A DNA stretch of 64,000 bases from Bradyrhizobium sp. AZCC 2176 (GCF_036924645.1 NZ_JAZHRX010000001.1:6971501-7035500), one strand, 5' to 3'. Numbered from the stretch's first letter, positions 1 to 9,017 are shown. The notes: generated by a model not told the origin, from the letters alone. A program made the numbers and translations.

Positions 1-80
1 GCTGATCCGGGGCCCACGCGCGTAGCATTATGATGGGTCCCGGTTCTGCGAAGCACTGCTTCGCGCTGCATCGCGTCGGC

Positions 81-1067
81 TCAACTACTGAACGTGCCGC
101 TGCGGTCGCTGAAGAGGTCGAGCCGGCCGGGAGCGCGAACCTCAGGCGTTGCCGATGCGACCTTGCCCCACAATTCCTGCACCGCAGGCGAGATCGGCTG
201 CGCGCGTTCGCCGGCCTGGAACAGTGAGCGAAAGATCGGCTCGGGTGACGCAGCGGCAGTCTGCGACGTTGCCGCCACCGGCGTCACCGCGCGCTGATCC
301 GGGAAGCTCGATAGATAGGCCGCGTTGTCGATCGCCGTCATCGCCGGCGCGGCGCTCGCGACGGTGATGCGCCTTGGAAGATCGCCGCCGGCGGCCGCCA
401 TGGCCGTGCGCGTCACCGGCGAATTGGCGGCGGCTGCGTAGCGCGTGTTCAGCACCGAATACACTTGCGAGACGCTGCGTGCCTGTCCCGAGCGGTCGTA
501 GAAGATCGACTGGTTGGCCGCAGCCGCGTTCGGAAACATCCGCGCGGCGGAAGCGTTCGGATTGTCCTCGGCGCTCTGGATCAGCTTGCCGGCGCCGCCG
601 ACGCCCATGAAATGCGCCATATAAAGTTCGGCGTCGGTCGGACGGCGGCCGATCTTGCCGGTCAGCTTGAAGCTGTTAGATTGCGTCAGCACCGCCGCCA
701 TCGACGAGGCGGCGTCCGGATCGTCGCGCAGCTTCATGATCGCGGCGCGCGCGGTGGGATCGTCGACCGAATAGCTGCCGGAGGGATTTTTGGTGATGGC
801 GTCGGCATATTGGCTATAGCCGAGATGGACGCCCGCCTCTTTCACCGTGCCGAGCCAGGTCTGGTCGATGAACTGAAACAGCCCGCGCGCCGACGAGGTG
901 GTGGCGGCAGCCTTCGGGTTGAAGTTGGATTCCATCTTCGCGGTGGCGAGCAGATATTCGAAGCTGGCGCCGGTGGTCGAGGCGGCCTGCCTGATCGAGC
1001 CAGCGATCCTCGCGCGCGTGGGATCGACACCTGCCGCAGCCGTGGCGCTTGATGTGTCGACCGCCAT
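81..1067 (-). CDS. lytic transglycosylase (SLT-domain) protein
   Basis: Predicted peptidoglycan lytic transglycosylase of 328 residues. An SLT-type fold lies near the N-terminus: the segment with KMESNFNP carries the likely catalytic Glu at about residue 46, followed by GLFQF (residues 62-66), the usual second motif of the family. A later stretch with ELYMAHFMGVGGA fits the C-terminal part of the lysozyme-like domain. The rest is Ala/Pro/Ser-rich and looks disordered. No clear Sec signal peptide is visible, as in rhizobial relatives that act with flagellar or secretion machinery. That role is inference only. It stands alone, with hisI transcribed in the same direction after a palindromic repeat. 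Confidence 0.85.
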   Translation of the reverse strand: MAVDTSSATAAAGVDPTRARIAGSIRQAASTTGASFEYLLATAKMESNFNPKAAATTSSARGLFQFIDQTWLGTVKEAGVHLGYSQYADAITKNPSGSYSVDDPTARAAIMKLRDDPDAASSMAAVLTQSNSFKLTGKIGRRPTDAELYMAHFMGVGGAGKLIQSAEDNPNASAARMFPNAAAANQSIFYDRSGQARSVSQVYSVLNTRYAAAANSPVTRTAMAAAGGDLPRRITVASAAPAMTAIDNAAYLSSFPDQRAVTPVAATSQTAAASPEPIFRSLFQAGERAQPISPAVQELWGKVASATPEVRAPGRLDLFSDRSGTFSS

Positions 1068-1187
1068 GTCTCAGGTGCCCCGCTCCTCGCGAAATCTCGC
1101 GCGGGCTCTCAAGGCACCAGCAATCAGTGCCTATACGCGGTCGAGACTGCCGCAATTATGGTTAATGGCGGGTTAAGGTCTATCTCG

Positions 1188-1272
1188 CGCCGTCATTCCG
1201 GGCGCGCCTTGCGCGAACCCGGAATCTCGAGATTCCGGGTTCAGCCCTGCGGGCTGCCCCGGAATGACGGCG
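1188..1272. repeat. composite palindromic intergenic repeat
   Basis: The outer arms are a perfect 14-bp inverted repeat beginning CGCCGTCATTCCGG (1188-1201, matched at 1259-1272). The inner part holds a perfect 26-bp palindrome at 1216-1241 centred on CTCGAG. It abuts the hisI stop codon, so it could also work as a transcript end. Related elements with TCATTCCGG ends occur at 3189-3228 and 62516-62637. Confidence 0.8.
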
Positions 1273-1701
1273 TCATTTCTGATAGACCTGCGCCGGATCG
1301 AACTGCCTCTCAGCATCGACGAACGACAGGCGCGTGCCGCCATCGGCCGCCTCGACTTTGCGGTAGAAACACGAGCGCCGGCCGGTGTGACAGGCGGCGC
1401 CGGTCTGCTCGACCCTGATCCAGACCGCGTCCTGATCGCAATCCAGGCGCATCTCGACCACGCGCTGGGTCTGACCCGATGTCTCGCCTTTTCGCCATAA
1501 CGCATTGCGCGACCGGCTGAAGTACCAGGCATCGCCGGTTGCGATCGTCTTGCGCAGCGCCTCGTCGTTCATGTGCGCGACCATCAACACGTCACCGGTC
1601 GCGGCATCGGTCGCGACACAGGTCACGAGCCCGGCCGCGTCGAATTTGGGCTGGAAGGCCAGCCCCTCTTCGCGCTCGTTAGCATCGACGGATGTGGACA
1701 C
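1273..1701 (-). CDS. hisI: phosphoribosyl-AMP cyclohydrolase HisI
   Basis: Third step of histidine biosynthesis: opens the adenine ring of phosphoribosyl-AMP in the cytoplasm. The 142 residues match the usual stand-alone HisI length. Diagnostic segments are [31 protein letters not shown] and [13 protein letters not shown]. The metal-binding Asp/Cys residues are in DCDQDA, and the later Cys residues are in [13 protein letters not shown]. No HisE (pyrophosphohydrolase) domain is fused. It lies 28 bp downstream of folE on the same strand, so the two are probably co-transcribed, a pairing often seen in related alphaproteobacteria. Confidence 0.97.
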   Translation of the reverse strand: MSTSVDANEREEGLAFQPKFDAAGLVTCVATDAATGDVLMVAHMNDEALRKTIATGDAWYFSRSRNALWRKGETSGQTQRVVEMRLDCDQDAVWIRVEQTGAACHTGRRSCFYRKVEAADGGTRLSFVDAERQFDPAQVYQK

Positions 1702-1729
1702 GACAGGCCTCGCAAATATTCAAGCGAGG

Positions 1730-2497
1730 TTACCGGGTCGGTCCTCGCACCAGTGACAGGAAACGCTGCTGCTCCGCCGGATTGTCGCGGAACATGCCGG
1801 TGAACCGGCTGGTGAACGTCATCGCGCCATGCTTGGCGACGCCGCGCACCGACATGCAGGTATGCTCCGCCTCGATCAGCACGGCAACGCCACGGGGCTT
1901 CAGAACCTCGTCGATCGCGGCCGCGATCTGGGCGGTCAGGTGCTCCTGGGTCTGCAGGCGGCGCGCGAAGATGTCGGTCAGCCGCGCCAGCTTGGACAAG
2001 CCCACCACCCGCTCCACCGGCGTATAGGCGATATGCGCCCTGCCGTAGAACGGCATCATGTGGTGCTCGCATTGCGAGGTGAATTCGATATCGCGAACCA
2101 GGACGAAATCGTCATAGCCCGCGGTTTCGCCAAAGGTGCGGTCCAGCACCTCGGCCGGGCACTGGTGATAGCCCTGATAGAGCTCGTCGAAAGCTTCGAC
2201 CACCCGGCGCGGCGTATCCAGCAGGCCCTCGCGGCCCGGGTTCTCGCCGATATAGCTGAGCAGCGTCTGCACCGCATGTTCGGCCTCCGCACGCGAGGGG
2301 CGCGGCAGGTCGGCGCGAACCGCAGCCGCCAGGAACTCGGCCGGATCGAGCTCGGTCGGGCGGGTTTCAGGGGCCACATCGGGCGATTTCAGTTCGGAAG
2401 GCTTGACGTCAGAAGGTTTGATTTCAGGAGCCTTGATTTCAGGAGCCTTGATTTCAGGCGCCTTGCCTGGGCGGAGGGATTTGATCAATGCGTCCAT
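1730..2497 (-). CDS. folE: GTP cyclohydrolase I FolE with a repeat-bearing N-terminal extension
   Basis: Converts GTP to 7,8-dihydroneopterin triphosphate, the first step of folate (tetrahydropterin) synthesis. The core after about residue 65 is canonical: [19 protein letters not shown], then [18 protein letters not shown] with the zinc-binding Cys and His, then [12 protein letters not shown] with the second zinc Cys. The 255-residue protein is longer than the usual 190-220 because of an N-terminal tail containing APEIK three times plus related [10 protein letters not shown] units, encoded by a 15-bp tandem repeat. The tail is probably disordered. Transcribed towards hisI; an iron-sulfur scaffold gene lies divergently upstream. 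Confidence 0.96.
   Translation of the reverse strand: MDALIKSLRPGKAPEIKAPEIKAPEIKPSDVKPSELKSPDVAPETRPTELDPAEFLAAAVRADLPRPSRAEAEHAVQTLLSYIGENPGREGLLDTPRRVVEAFDELYQGYHQCPAEVLDRTFGETAGYDDFVLVRDIEFTSQCEHHMMPFYGRAHIAYTPVERVVGLSKLARLTDIFARRLQTQEHLTAQIAAAIDEVLKPRGVAVLIEAEHTCMSVRGVAKHGAMTFTSRFTGMFRDNPAEQQRFLSLVRGPTR
2418..2462. repeat. three tandem 15-bp repeats inside folE
   Basis: Three copies of a 15-bp unit (plus strand TTGATTTCAGGAGCC) at 2418-2432, 2433-2447 and 2448-2462; the last differs by one base. On the coding strand they give the pentapeptide repeat in the FolE N-terminal tail. Being a multiple of three, copy-number change would alter only tail length. Confidence 0.9.
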
Positions 2498-2729
2498 GTC
2501 TTCTCCGTTCGACCGGCCGCAAAGACCGGAGTGTCACCGGGCAGACGGGGCGGGCATTGCCGCCGGGCGCCTGAGTCCCATCCACAACAATTGGCAGCCG
2601 AACCGGTTTCCGTTTCGGCCAGCCTTCGGCAAACGGCTGGGCTGTTTTTCCGCCGTTCCTGTCCATATATAGGACGAGGAAACCCAGCCGCCAAGGGCGC
2701 TCGGACCGCCGCCCGGGACACCGATTCTC

Positions 2730-3179
2730 ATGCTGAACGACATCTACAATAAGCGGATCATCGAACTGGCGGGCAATATCCCCCGCCTCGGCCGCCTCCC
2801 CGACCCCCACGCCAGCGCCACCGCCCACTCCAAGCTGTGCGGCTCGACCGTCAAGGTCGACCTCAAGATGGACGGGCCGGTGGTCACCGACTTCGCGCAT
2901 GACGTGAAGGCCTGCGCGCTCGGCCAGGCCTCCTCCTCGATCATGGCAAGCCATGTGGTCGGCTCGACGGCTGGCGAGTTACGTGAATTGCGAGAAACCG
3001 TGCGCAAGATGTTGAAGGAAAACGGCGGTCCGCCGCAAGGCAAATGGGCCGACATCGCCCTGCTCGAACCGGTGCGCGACTACAAGGCCCGCCACGCCTC
3101 GACCATGCTGACCTTCGACGCCGTGGTCGACGCCATCGGCCAGATCGAGGCCAGGACGAAGCAGACGGCGCAGGCGTGA
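2730..3179 (+). CDS. NifU/IscU-like iron-sulfur cluster scaffold protein
   Basis: A 149-residue cytoplasmic protein of the IscU/SufU/NifU-N scaffold fold. The first ligand motif is seen as KLCGST (about residue 37) and the second as KACALGQASSS (about 63), both in the expected context. The place of the third cluster-binding Cys, near PVRDYKARHAS, has no Cys. Alphaproteobacterial paralogues of this kind share this feature, so cluster assembly may differ from classical IscU. It is divergent from folE-hisI, and yidD lies further downstream, a neighbourhood common in the order. No cysteine desulfurase is nearby. Confidence 0.88.
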   Translation: MLNDIYNKRIIELAGNIPRLGRLPDPHASATAHSKLCGSTVKVDLKMDGPVVTDFAHDVKACALGQASSSIMASHVVGSTAGELRELRETVRKMLKENGGPPQGKWADIALLEPVRDYKARHASTMLTFDAVVDAIGQIEARTKQTAQA

Positions 3180-3188
3180 GGCTGGCTC

Positions 3189-3228
3189 GTCATTCCGGGT
3201 TCGATGCTTCGCATCGCCCCGGAATGAC
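3189..3228. repeat. short TCATTCCGG-type palindromic repeat
   Basis: Arms GTCATTCCGG (3189-3198) and CCGGAATGAC (3219-3228) are perfectly complementary. The inner arms CGATGC and GCATCG add a second stem. It lies between convergent genes, just after the scaffold gene, and could end transcription from either side. Confidence 0.8.
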
Positions 3229-3240
3229 TCCACTTGAAAC

Positions 3241-4188
3241 TTACTTCTGCGGCTGAGCCGGCTGCGGCGTCGTGGTCGTCGCAGAGCCGCCGGTCGGAGC
3301 CGCGGCTTCGGCGGTCTTGGTGGACTTGCCAACCTGTTGTTGCGGATCGCCCTCGACGGCGGAACTGGCGAAGCGGTCCTGCGGCTTGGCAGGCTTGGCC
3401 TCGGCCATCGGCACCGACGAATTGTCCTGCGGGAGCACATCGGCGACCGCATCGGTCGTGATCAGGTTAGCCAGACGCAATTCACTGCGCGACAATTCGT
3501 GCAGATCTTCCCACGGCGGCACGCTGAGCGCGAGCGACAGCAGATCGCCGGTGCCGCCCATGTCGAAGGTGTATTTGGTCAGGCGGCCGATATCACGCTG
3601 AACGATCATCAGATCCTGCGCGGTGTAGCTCGAGGCCTTGGCATCGTCGGCGCGATCGCCCATCCAGATCTGGTGCACCCGAACATGCGCGACCGGCGGC
3701 ACGTAACGGGTCTTACCTCCAAGAAGCAGGAACACGCACATCGACTCGCAGTGGGCTTCCGGCGCCACACTGACGCGTTCGCCCTGCGGGGTCCTCGTGC
3801 GCACGGTAGTGCCGACCGTGGTCAGCGCGCCGAGGCTGCGGAACCGCCGGCCAAGCGCAATGGAATCGTTGACCGAGCCGCCGCTGGAATCCAGCACGAT
3901 GGTCGCGCCGGCGAGCTGGCGACCTTTCGCAAATTCGTCGAACTCCCTCGGACTATCCGATGTGACGATGCCGACGGCCGAGACCCAGCCCCTGCAATCG
4001 GGCTGGCACGCATTCCACTTGAAATGCATCGGCTGCTTGCGCTCTTCGAGGGTCCCGCCGGCGTGCGCCGAGTTGTCCAGCGCCGTGATCGCGCCAGGCA
4101 ATGCGAGACAAAAGGCGGTGGCGCCAAGGAGCGCCCAGCCGCGAAATTTCAGCGACCTCACTAACCTCAATTTGGTTCCTTCCCCCAA
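3241..4188 (-). CDS. predicted periplasmic ClpP/crotonase-fold protein, unknown function
   Basis: A 315-residue protein with an N-terminal hydrophobic segment (WALLGATAFCLALPGAI) followed by mature sequence, so probably exported. The middle resembles the predicted periplasmic family COG3904: ATIVLDSSGGSVNDSIALGRRFR looks like the oxyanion strand and helix of ClpP-like folds. It is followed by AHCESMCVFLLLGG, where a Ser sits at the position of a nucleophile, and by a His-containing VHQIW segment. The C-terminal 60 residues are Ala/Pro/Thr-rich. The enzyme activity is unproven; it could be a degenerate protease fold. Single gene, transcribed away from yidD. Confidence 0.7.
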   Translation of the reverse strand: MGEGTKLRLVRSLKFRGWALLGATAFCLALPGAITALDNSAHAGGTLEERKQPMHFKWNACQPDCRGWVSAVGIVTSDSPREFDEFAKGRQLAGATIVLDSSGGSVNDSIALGRRFRSLGALTTVGTTVRTRTPQGERVSVAPEAHCESMCVFLLLGGKTRYVPPVAHVRVHQIWMGDRADDAKASSYTAQDLMIVQRDIGRLTKYTFDMGGTGDLLSLALSVPPWEDLHELSRSELRLANLITTDAVADVLPQDNSSVPMAEAKPAKPQDRFASSAVEGDPQQQVGKSTKTAEAAAPTGGSATTTTPQPAQPQK

Positions 4189-4406
4189 GCCCCTTCAGGG
4201 AGCGATGGCAACGGCCCCACTTCAACGCGACATGATTCTGTCATCGAAGCGTTGCTGAAACGGTAACCGTACTGTTCTGTGTCGTCCATAATACCTTGGC
4301 GTGCTCCGGTATACTGCGGTGCGATAGTTGCGAACTGTGGCGTAAATATCTGCACGCATTGAGTTCCTTGCTTGGGAACACCCGCAAAACTACGTACATA
4401 GTCGGC

Positions 4407-4760
4407 ATGGCACCTGCAGATCATTCATCGTCACCTCGAAAACAAAGCACGGATTGTGCCAACACCGCCCGTCGTCTGCCGCGCAATGCGGGGCGCGCGC
4501 TGATCTGGATCTACCGGCATTCGCTGTCGCTGCTGGTCGGCTACAACTGCCGGCACCTGCCGACATGCTCGGTGTATGGCGACGAAGCGATCGAGCGCTT
4601 CGGCCTGTGGGGCGGCGGATGGATGACGCTGGCGCGGATTTTGCGATGCCACCCCTGGGGCACATCCGGCATCGATAACGTGCCGCTGACGACGCCTGCG
4701 GGGGCGCGATGGTATCTGCCGTGGCGCTACGGACGCTGGCGCGGAGTCAACGAATCGTGA
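4407..4760 (+). CDS. yidD: membrane protein insertion efficiency factor YidD
   Basis: A small YidD-family (DUF37) protein that assists YidC-dependent insertion of membrane proteins. The core is clear: LIWIYRHSLSLLVGYNCRHLPTCSVYGDEAIERFG, with the family Cys pair in CRHLPTC, then GGWMTLARILRCHPWG. The ATG at 4407 is preferred over the ATG at 4296 because it gives 117 residues, close to family length, and drops a tail with no similarity to YidD. A basic C-terminal end (WRYGRWRGVNES) is as expected for an amphipathic membrane-bound protein. Confidence 0.93.
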   Translation: MAPADHSSSPRKQSTDCANTARRLPRNAGRALIWIYRHSLSLLVGYNCRHLPTCSVYGDEAIERFGLWGGGWMTLARILRCHPWGTSGIDNVPLTTPAGARWYLPWRYGRWRGVNES

Positions 4761-4794
4761 AGACGGAACTTGCAACCAGCCTGTGTTCCGCCGC

Positions 4795-6021
4795 TCACCG
4801 CCAGAAGAAGAATCCGCCTCTCGGCTGCGGCCCGACATCGACAGGCGGTCTCAGCTTTCGCACGCGCGGCGGCGGCGGCGGTGGCGGGGTTTCGGTCAAC
4901 GACGTCGCATCGGAACTCGCCGGGCCGTCGTCCGGCAACCGTACCGACAGCAGCAAATTCGATTCATTGGTGCGCCAGCGGTAGCCGATGCCGAAATCGA
5001 TCGGCTGCGCGCGCCGGAACAGCGCGGCATAAGATTCCTGGTAGCGTCCCGCGAACTCGTCGATCGGTCCCAAATAGCGGCCGAACGGAAACAAGCGCCA
5101 TTTCTTCGTGCCGTAATGGGCAAGCGGGATTCCGGAATCGTCTTGAATGACGGTGGCGCTGTTGGCGAGCAGGAAGTCGCGCACCGTGGTGAAGTTGCCG
5201 GAATGCAGCAGATAGGAGGCGCTCTTGATCAGGCTGTTGCCGGGCGCGAGCGTCGCGCAGAATTTCAGGAAGCCGCTCGCCTTCACGCCGGAGTTGGAAA
5301 GATCGGTCGAGAAGTAATACAGCGTCTTTTCCTGACCGTCGCTGCCGGCGAACATGATGCGCACGCCGCGCACGGCATTCGGTCCGGCATTCTCGCCGGC
5401 GAAATACGCCGCGCCCTGCTCGCCCAGCGCGATCGGAGTGACGCTCTTCACGGTCATGCCGGAGCGCGCCAGGAACACGTAGAGGATCGGCAACGTCCCG
5501 CTGATCTGGCCCGCCTGCAGGTCGGTCTTCATCTGCTTGGTGATGAAGAAACTGAAGCTCAGGATCGATCCGAGCGAGCGCTCGACATTGTAGAGCGCCG
5601 ACGCAATGCCGCCGCGCGGCAATCTCGAAAGGTCGGGCACCGCGCCGACCGGCTCGAGCGCACTCAGCACATAGGTCGACGCCCTGGAATAGAACACGTT
5701 CGCATAGAGAAAATCAGGGCCTGAGAACATGTAGAACATGGTCGGTCGCGGCGCCGCCAGGTTGGTATCCGCCCAGGCGCGGATCCGCGACAACTGGCGC
5801 TGCTCGAGTTTCTCGAACGCGCTGTCGAAGAATTTGGCGTGACGTTGCCAGGCCGGCTCCTTGGTGAGCGGCACAAGCGGCGAATCCGCCGACGGCATCA
5901 TGCCCGCCAGAAACTTCGCGGTATCGTCCACCGTTGCGGTTTGGGCGTGGACGCCAGCCACGGCCGCCAGCAGCATGACGGCCGCAAGCGTCGCCGTTCT
6001 CAGGGAGTGCAGCATGTTCAT
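4795..6021 (-). CDS. secreted protein of unknown function
   Basis: A 408-residue protein with a clear Sec signal peptide (LRTATLAAVMLLAAVAGVHAQ, cleavage near residue 25). The mature part has hydrophobic patches such as SLGSILSFSFFITKQM and LPILYVFLARSGMTV and ends in a Pro-rich tail (six consecutive Pro) before RKLRPPVDVGPQPRGGFFFWR. I do not recognise a domain. Similar proteins occur as uncharacterised rhizobial genes. The ATG at 6019-6021 overlaps the stop of the upstream amino acid permease in an ATGA arrangement, so the two genes are translationally coupled. The longer open frame to 6957 is shadow of the permease. A role linked to the permease substrate is only a guess. Confidence 0.75.
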   Translation of the reverse strand: MNMLHSLRTATLAAVMLLAAVAGVHAQTATVDDTAKFLAGMMPSADSPLVPLTKEPAWQRHAKFFDSAFEKLEQRQLSRIRAWADTNLAAPRPTMFYMFSGPDFLYANVFYSRASTYVLSALEPVGAVPDLSRLPRGGIASALYNVERSLGSILSFSFFITKQMKTDLQAGQISGTLPILYVFLARSGMTVKSVTPIALGEQGAAYFAGENAGPNAVRGVRIMFAGSDGQEKTLYYFSTDLSNSGVKASGFLKFCATLAPGNSLIKSASYLLHSGNFTTVRDFLLANSATVIQDDSGIPLAHYGTKKWRLFPFGRYLGPIDEFAGRYQESYAALFRRAQPIDFGIGYRWRTNESNLLLSVRLPDDGPASSDATSLTETPPPPPPPRVRKLRPPVDVGPQPRGGFFFWR

Positions 6022-7430
6022 TCGCGACCCGAGGATACGGCCGCGGGGAGTTGACCTGCCCGCTTGCGGAAGACGGCGTAAATCAGCAGACCTGAAAGCA
6101 TGATCAGAAGACCCAGCAGCGACTGCAACGGCCGTTCGGTCAAAAGGTAGTACATCATGAATCCGGTCACGAGCAGGAAAACCACAGGGGTCACGGGGTA
6201 TCCCCAGGCGCGGTAGGGCCGCGGCAGGTCCGGCTGCGTGATGCGCAGCTTGATCACGCCGAGCACGGTGAAGAACGAGCAGAACAGCAGCGCGAACTGG
6301 ATGAAGTCGAGCACGGCCTCGAAGCTGCGCGTAAACAGCATCAGGCTCGCGACCGTGAGCTGAAATAGAATGGCGTAAGCCGGCGCGCCGCCGGTCGACC
6401 TTCGGGAGAACGGCCGCAGCACCGGAAGGTCCTCGCCCATCGTCATCATGACGCGTGGCCCGATCCACATCATCGCGCTGATCGAGGAGATCAGCCCGAA
6501 GCAGATCATCGCGCCGACGATGCGGCCGCCTAATTCGCCGAAGATGTAGCTGCCGGAAATCCGGGCGACGTCGAGCTGCCCGGCCAGCTTGTCGATCGGC
6601 GCGGTGTGCAGGAACACCGCGTTGAGCGCGACATACAGCACCAGCACGATCAGCGTTCCGATCAGCATCGCCCGCGGCACATTGCGCTCCGGCAATCTCA
6701 CCTCGCCGATGATGTAGGTCGCCGCGTTCCACCCCGAGAACGAATACATCACGAAGACGAGGCTGATCGCGAACGGCGCGCTGACGATATGGGTGAAGTC
6801 GGAAGCCGACGGCGTGAACGATACCGGCTGCCCGGAGCCGATCACGAAGCCGCTGACCAGGAAGGCCACGATCAGCACCACCTTCAGGAGGGTGGAGATC
6901 AGTTGAAAGGTGGAGGAATGGCGCACGCCGGTGAGTTGCACCAGCGACACCAGCCACACCACGCCGACCGCAAGCACGAGCGGCGGCGCATTGGGCAGGA
7001 TCGACTTGCCGTACTCGCCGAACGCCATGGCGGCAAGCGCTACGGGTGCGGCAAAGCCGACGGTTGCCGACACCCAGCCCGCCACAAACCCGAAGGCCGG
7101 GTGATAGGCCCGGCCAAGCAGGTTGTACTCGCCGCTCGAGCGCGGAAACATCGCGCCGAGTTCACCGTAGGAAAACACCCCGCACAGCGCGACGATGCCG
7201 CCTATCGTCCACAGCAACAGGATCGAAAAGCCGGAGGGGATGTCCTTGACCTGGAAGCCGAGGCTGGTGAAGACGCCAACGCCGACCATGTCGGCAACGA
7301 CGATGGCAACCGCCACCAGGACCGAAACGGTGGAGCCGCTGCCGGAGAGCGAGCCGGGCCACGCCGGGCTTCCCGTTTCTGATGCCGCCATCTCGGACCG
7401 TACCTTCAGCGCCGCAGCCAGGAGCTGCAT
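6018..7430 (-). CDS. APC-family amino acid permease
   Basis: A 470-residue inner-membrane transporter of the amino acid-polyamine-organocation superfamily. TM1 shows the unwound helix motif expected (VADMVGVGVFTSLGF), followed by about twelve hydrophobic segments, including GIVALCGVFSYGELGAMFPRSSG, which resembles the TM2-TM3 region of LAT/AAT carriers. The substrate cannot be read from sequence. Start: ATG at 7428-7430 gives the full frame; MAAS at 7391 is an alternative. The stop overlaps the start of the next gene by 4 bp. A 9-bp inverted repeat lies about 115 bp upstream. Confidence 0.9.
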   Translation of the reverse strand: MQLLAAALKVRSEMAASETGSPAWPGSLSGSGSTVSVLVAVAIVVADMVGVGVFTSLGFQVKDIPSGFSILLLWTIGGIVALCGVFSYGELGAMFPRSSGEYNLLGRAYHPAFGFVAGWVSATVGFAAPVALAAMAFGEYGKSILPNAPPLVLAVGVVWLVSLVQLTGVRHSSTFQLISTLLKVVLIVAFLVSGFVIGSGQPVSFTPSASDFTHIVSAPFAISLVFVMYSFSGWNAATYIIGEVRLPERNVPRAMLIGTLIVLVLYVALNAVFLHTAPIDKLAGQLDVARISGSYIFGELGGRIVGAMICFGLISSISAMMWIGPRVMMTMGEDLPVLRPFSRRSTGGAPAYAILFQLTVASLMLFTRSFEAVLDFIQFALLFCSFFTVLGVIKLRITQPDLPRPYRAWGYPVTPVVFLLVTGFMMYYLLTERPLQSLLGLLIMLSGLLIYAVFRKRAGQLPAAVSSGRE

Positions 7431-7544
7431 CGTGCAGGCTGACGCTGCTCAATTCAAGCAATGTTAACAATGGTTTAAATCGAGAGACAAAATAGGTTCT
7501 ATAATACCTCAATTGACACCGTGCCACTACTGGATTGCGAAAAC

Positions 7545-7574
7545 ATCGTGTCGGTCCCACAATCGCGACACGAT
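7545..7574. promoter_or_regulatory. inverted repeat in the divergent permease/hydrolase spacer
   Basis: Arms ATCGTGTCG (7545-7553) and CGACACGAT (7566-7574) are perfectly complementary with a 12-base spacer. They sit between two divergent genes (starts near 7430 and 7656), so an operator controlling one or both is plausible. The surrounding 225 bp are noticeably AT-richer than the genes. No single promoter stands out. Confidence 0.4.
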
Positions 7575-7655
7575 TGCATGGTCTCCTCGGGCTTCCGGAC
7601 GTGGGGAGTTTTTCCGGACGCTTAACGTCGCCTAACGCGTGCGAGCTAACGCCGG

Positions 7656-9008
7656 TTGACGGTGGATCTTGGGGCATTGGGGTGGATGGTCGGAGCAATT
7701 CCGAAATTCCTGACAGTTGATCGCGCCAGCCGGGCGACGTGCCCGGTCGTGCCGCGTCGCACCTTGCCGTTCCCTTTGCCATTGCGATGGCACTGGGTTG
7801 CGATGGCTGCGCTGTGCGTGCCGCTGTCCTTTGTCCTGGTTCAATGCGGCAAGGCGCCGAACGCCGGAATGCTGGCGGCGAACACGGAAGGCGCAAAATC
7901 CCGGGCTGCGACGTCCCGGACTTCGATCGATACGTTCGACGACCGTTTTCCCCAGCCGCAATTTGCCGACCGTTTCCCGACCGCCAGTGAAAGCCTGCCG
8001 CAGGTCCAGCGCCAGGCTGCGCTGGCGCCGCAACCGCGCGCCGTGCGGACCGAGCCCGTGCGGGTCGCGTCGCTGACGCCGACGCTGACACTTCCCCGCA
8101 GCGAGCGCGAGGAATCGACCGCGCTGGTCAGCATGAAGTCCTCGGCCTTCCCCTACTTCGGCACCAATCCGCGCTCCGAAGAGCCGTTCCTCAACATCTC
8201 CAAGGGCGACCGCAAGGGCCACCGCAGCTATGGCGGCCGGGTCTATTGGCAGGACGAGACCTACAACGACAGCCGCGTGCTGGTGCATGTCCCCGAGACG
8301 TTCGATGTCAGGAAGCCGGGCGTGATCGTGGTGTTCTTCCATGGCAACGGCGCGACGCTGGAGCGCGATGTCCGCGACCGGCAACTGGTGCCGCAGCAGA
8401 TCTCGGATTCCGGCGTCAACGCCGTGCTGCTCGCGCCGCAAATGGCGGTTAATGCCGCCGACTCCAGCGCGGGCAAGTTCTGGCAGCCGGGCGGCTTCAA
8501 GCGCTTCATCGATGAGTCGGCGAGCCACCTCGCCCGCCTCTACGGCGACCCGAAGTCGGCACAGGCGTTCGCGAACCTGCCGATCGTGATCGTCGGCTAT
8601 AGCGGCGGCTTCCTGCCGACCGCCTGGAGCCTCGAGGTCGGCGGGCTCCCCAACCGGGTCCGCGGCGTGTTCCTGCTCGACGCCGTCTATGGCGAACTCG
8701 ACAAGTTCGCCTCCTGGATCGAGAAAAACCGGACCGGCTTCTTCGTCTCTTCGTATACCCGCTACACCAAACGGCACGACCAGGAACTGATGCAGATGCT
8801 CCGCGACAGGGGCATCACCGTCACCGAGAGCATGGACGGGCCGCTGCGGCCCGGCAGCGTGGTATTCGTGCAGACGCCTGATGGCGTCACCCATCGCGAC
8901 TACGTCACGCAGGCCTGGACCGAGCATCCGGTCAAGGACGTGCTGGTCAAGATGGCGGCAACGCCCGCTTTGACCCGGGTCGCCAGCACGCCCTACGCAG
9001 GCCGGTAG
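7656..9008 (+). CDS. alpha/beta-hydrolase-fold exported or anchored protein
   Basis: A 450-residue protein with a hydrophobic N-terminal segment (WVAMAALCVPLSFVLVQCG) that could be a signal anchor or, with the following Cys, a lipoprotein-like signal. A low-complexity region up to about residue 165 precedes a hydrolase-like domain. That domain has VIVVFFHGNGATLERDV (oxyanion loop HGNG), IVIVGYSGGFLPTAW (nucleophile elbow G-Y-S-G-G) and a late His in GVTHRDYV that may complete the triad. Uncharacterised relatives exist in Bradyrhizobium; the substrate is unknown. The exact start is uncertain, as ATG 7656 lacks a strong ribosome site. Convergent with the MFS gene. Confidence 0.75.
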   Translation: MTVDLGALGWMVGAIPKFLTVDRASRATCPVVPRRTLPFPLPLRWHWVAMAALCVPLSFVLVQCGKAPNAGMLAANTEGAKSRAATSRTSIDTFDDRFPQPQFADRFPTASESLPQVQRQAALAPQPRAVRTEPVRVASLTPTLTLPRSEREESTALVSMKSSAFPYFGTNPRSEEPFLNISKGDRKGHRSYGGRVYWQDETYNDSRVLVHVPETFDVRKPGVIVVFFHGNGATLERDVRDRQLVPQQISDSGVNAVLLAPQMAVNAADSSAGKFWQPGGFKRFIDESASHLARLYGDPKSAQAFANLPIVIVGYSGGFLPTAWSLEVGGLPNRVRGVFLLDAVYGELDKFASWIEKNRTGFFVSSYTRYTKRHDQELMQMLRDRGITVTESMDGPLRPGSVVFVQTPDGVTHRDYVTQAWTEHPVKDVLVKMAATPALTRVASTPYAGR

Positions 9009-9017
9009 CCGCCTCTT

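Noticed and set aside
4795..6957. 720-residue continuous frame covering two genes
   Set aside because: The part beyond 6021 is a shadow of the amino acid permease; the signal peptide at MNMLHSLRT marks the true start.
7632..8927. 431-residue antisense frame over the hydrolase-like gene
   Set aside because: Composition typical of a codon-complement shadow; the plus strand has the nucleophile elbow and signal-like segment.
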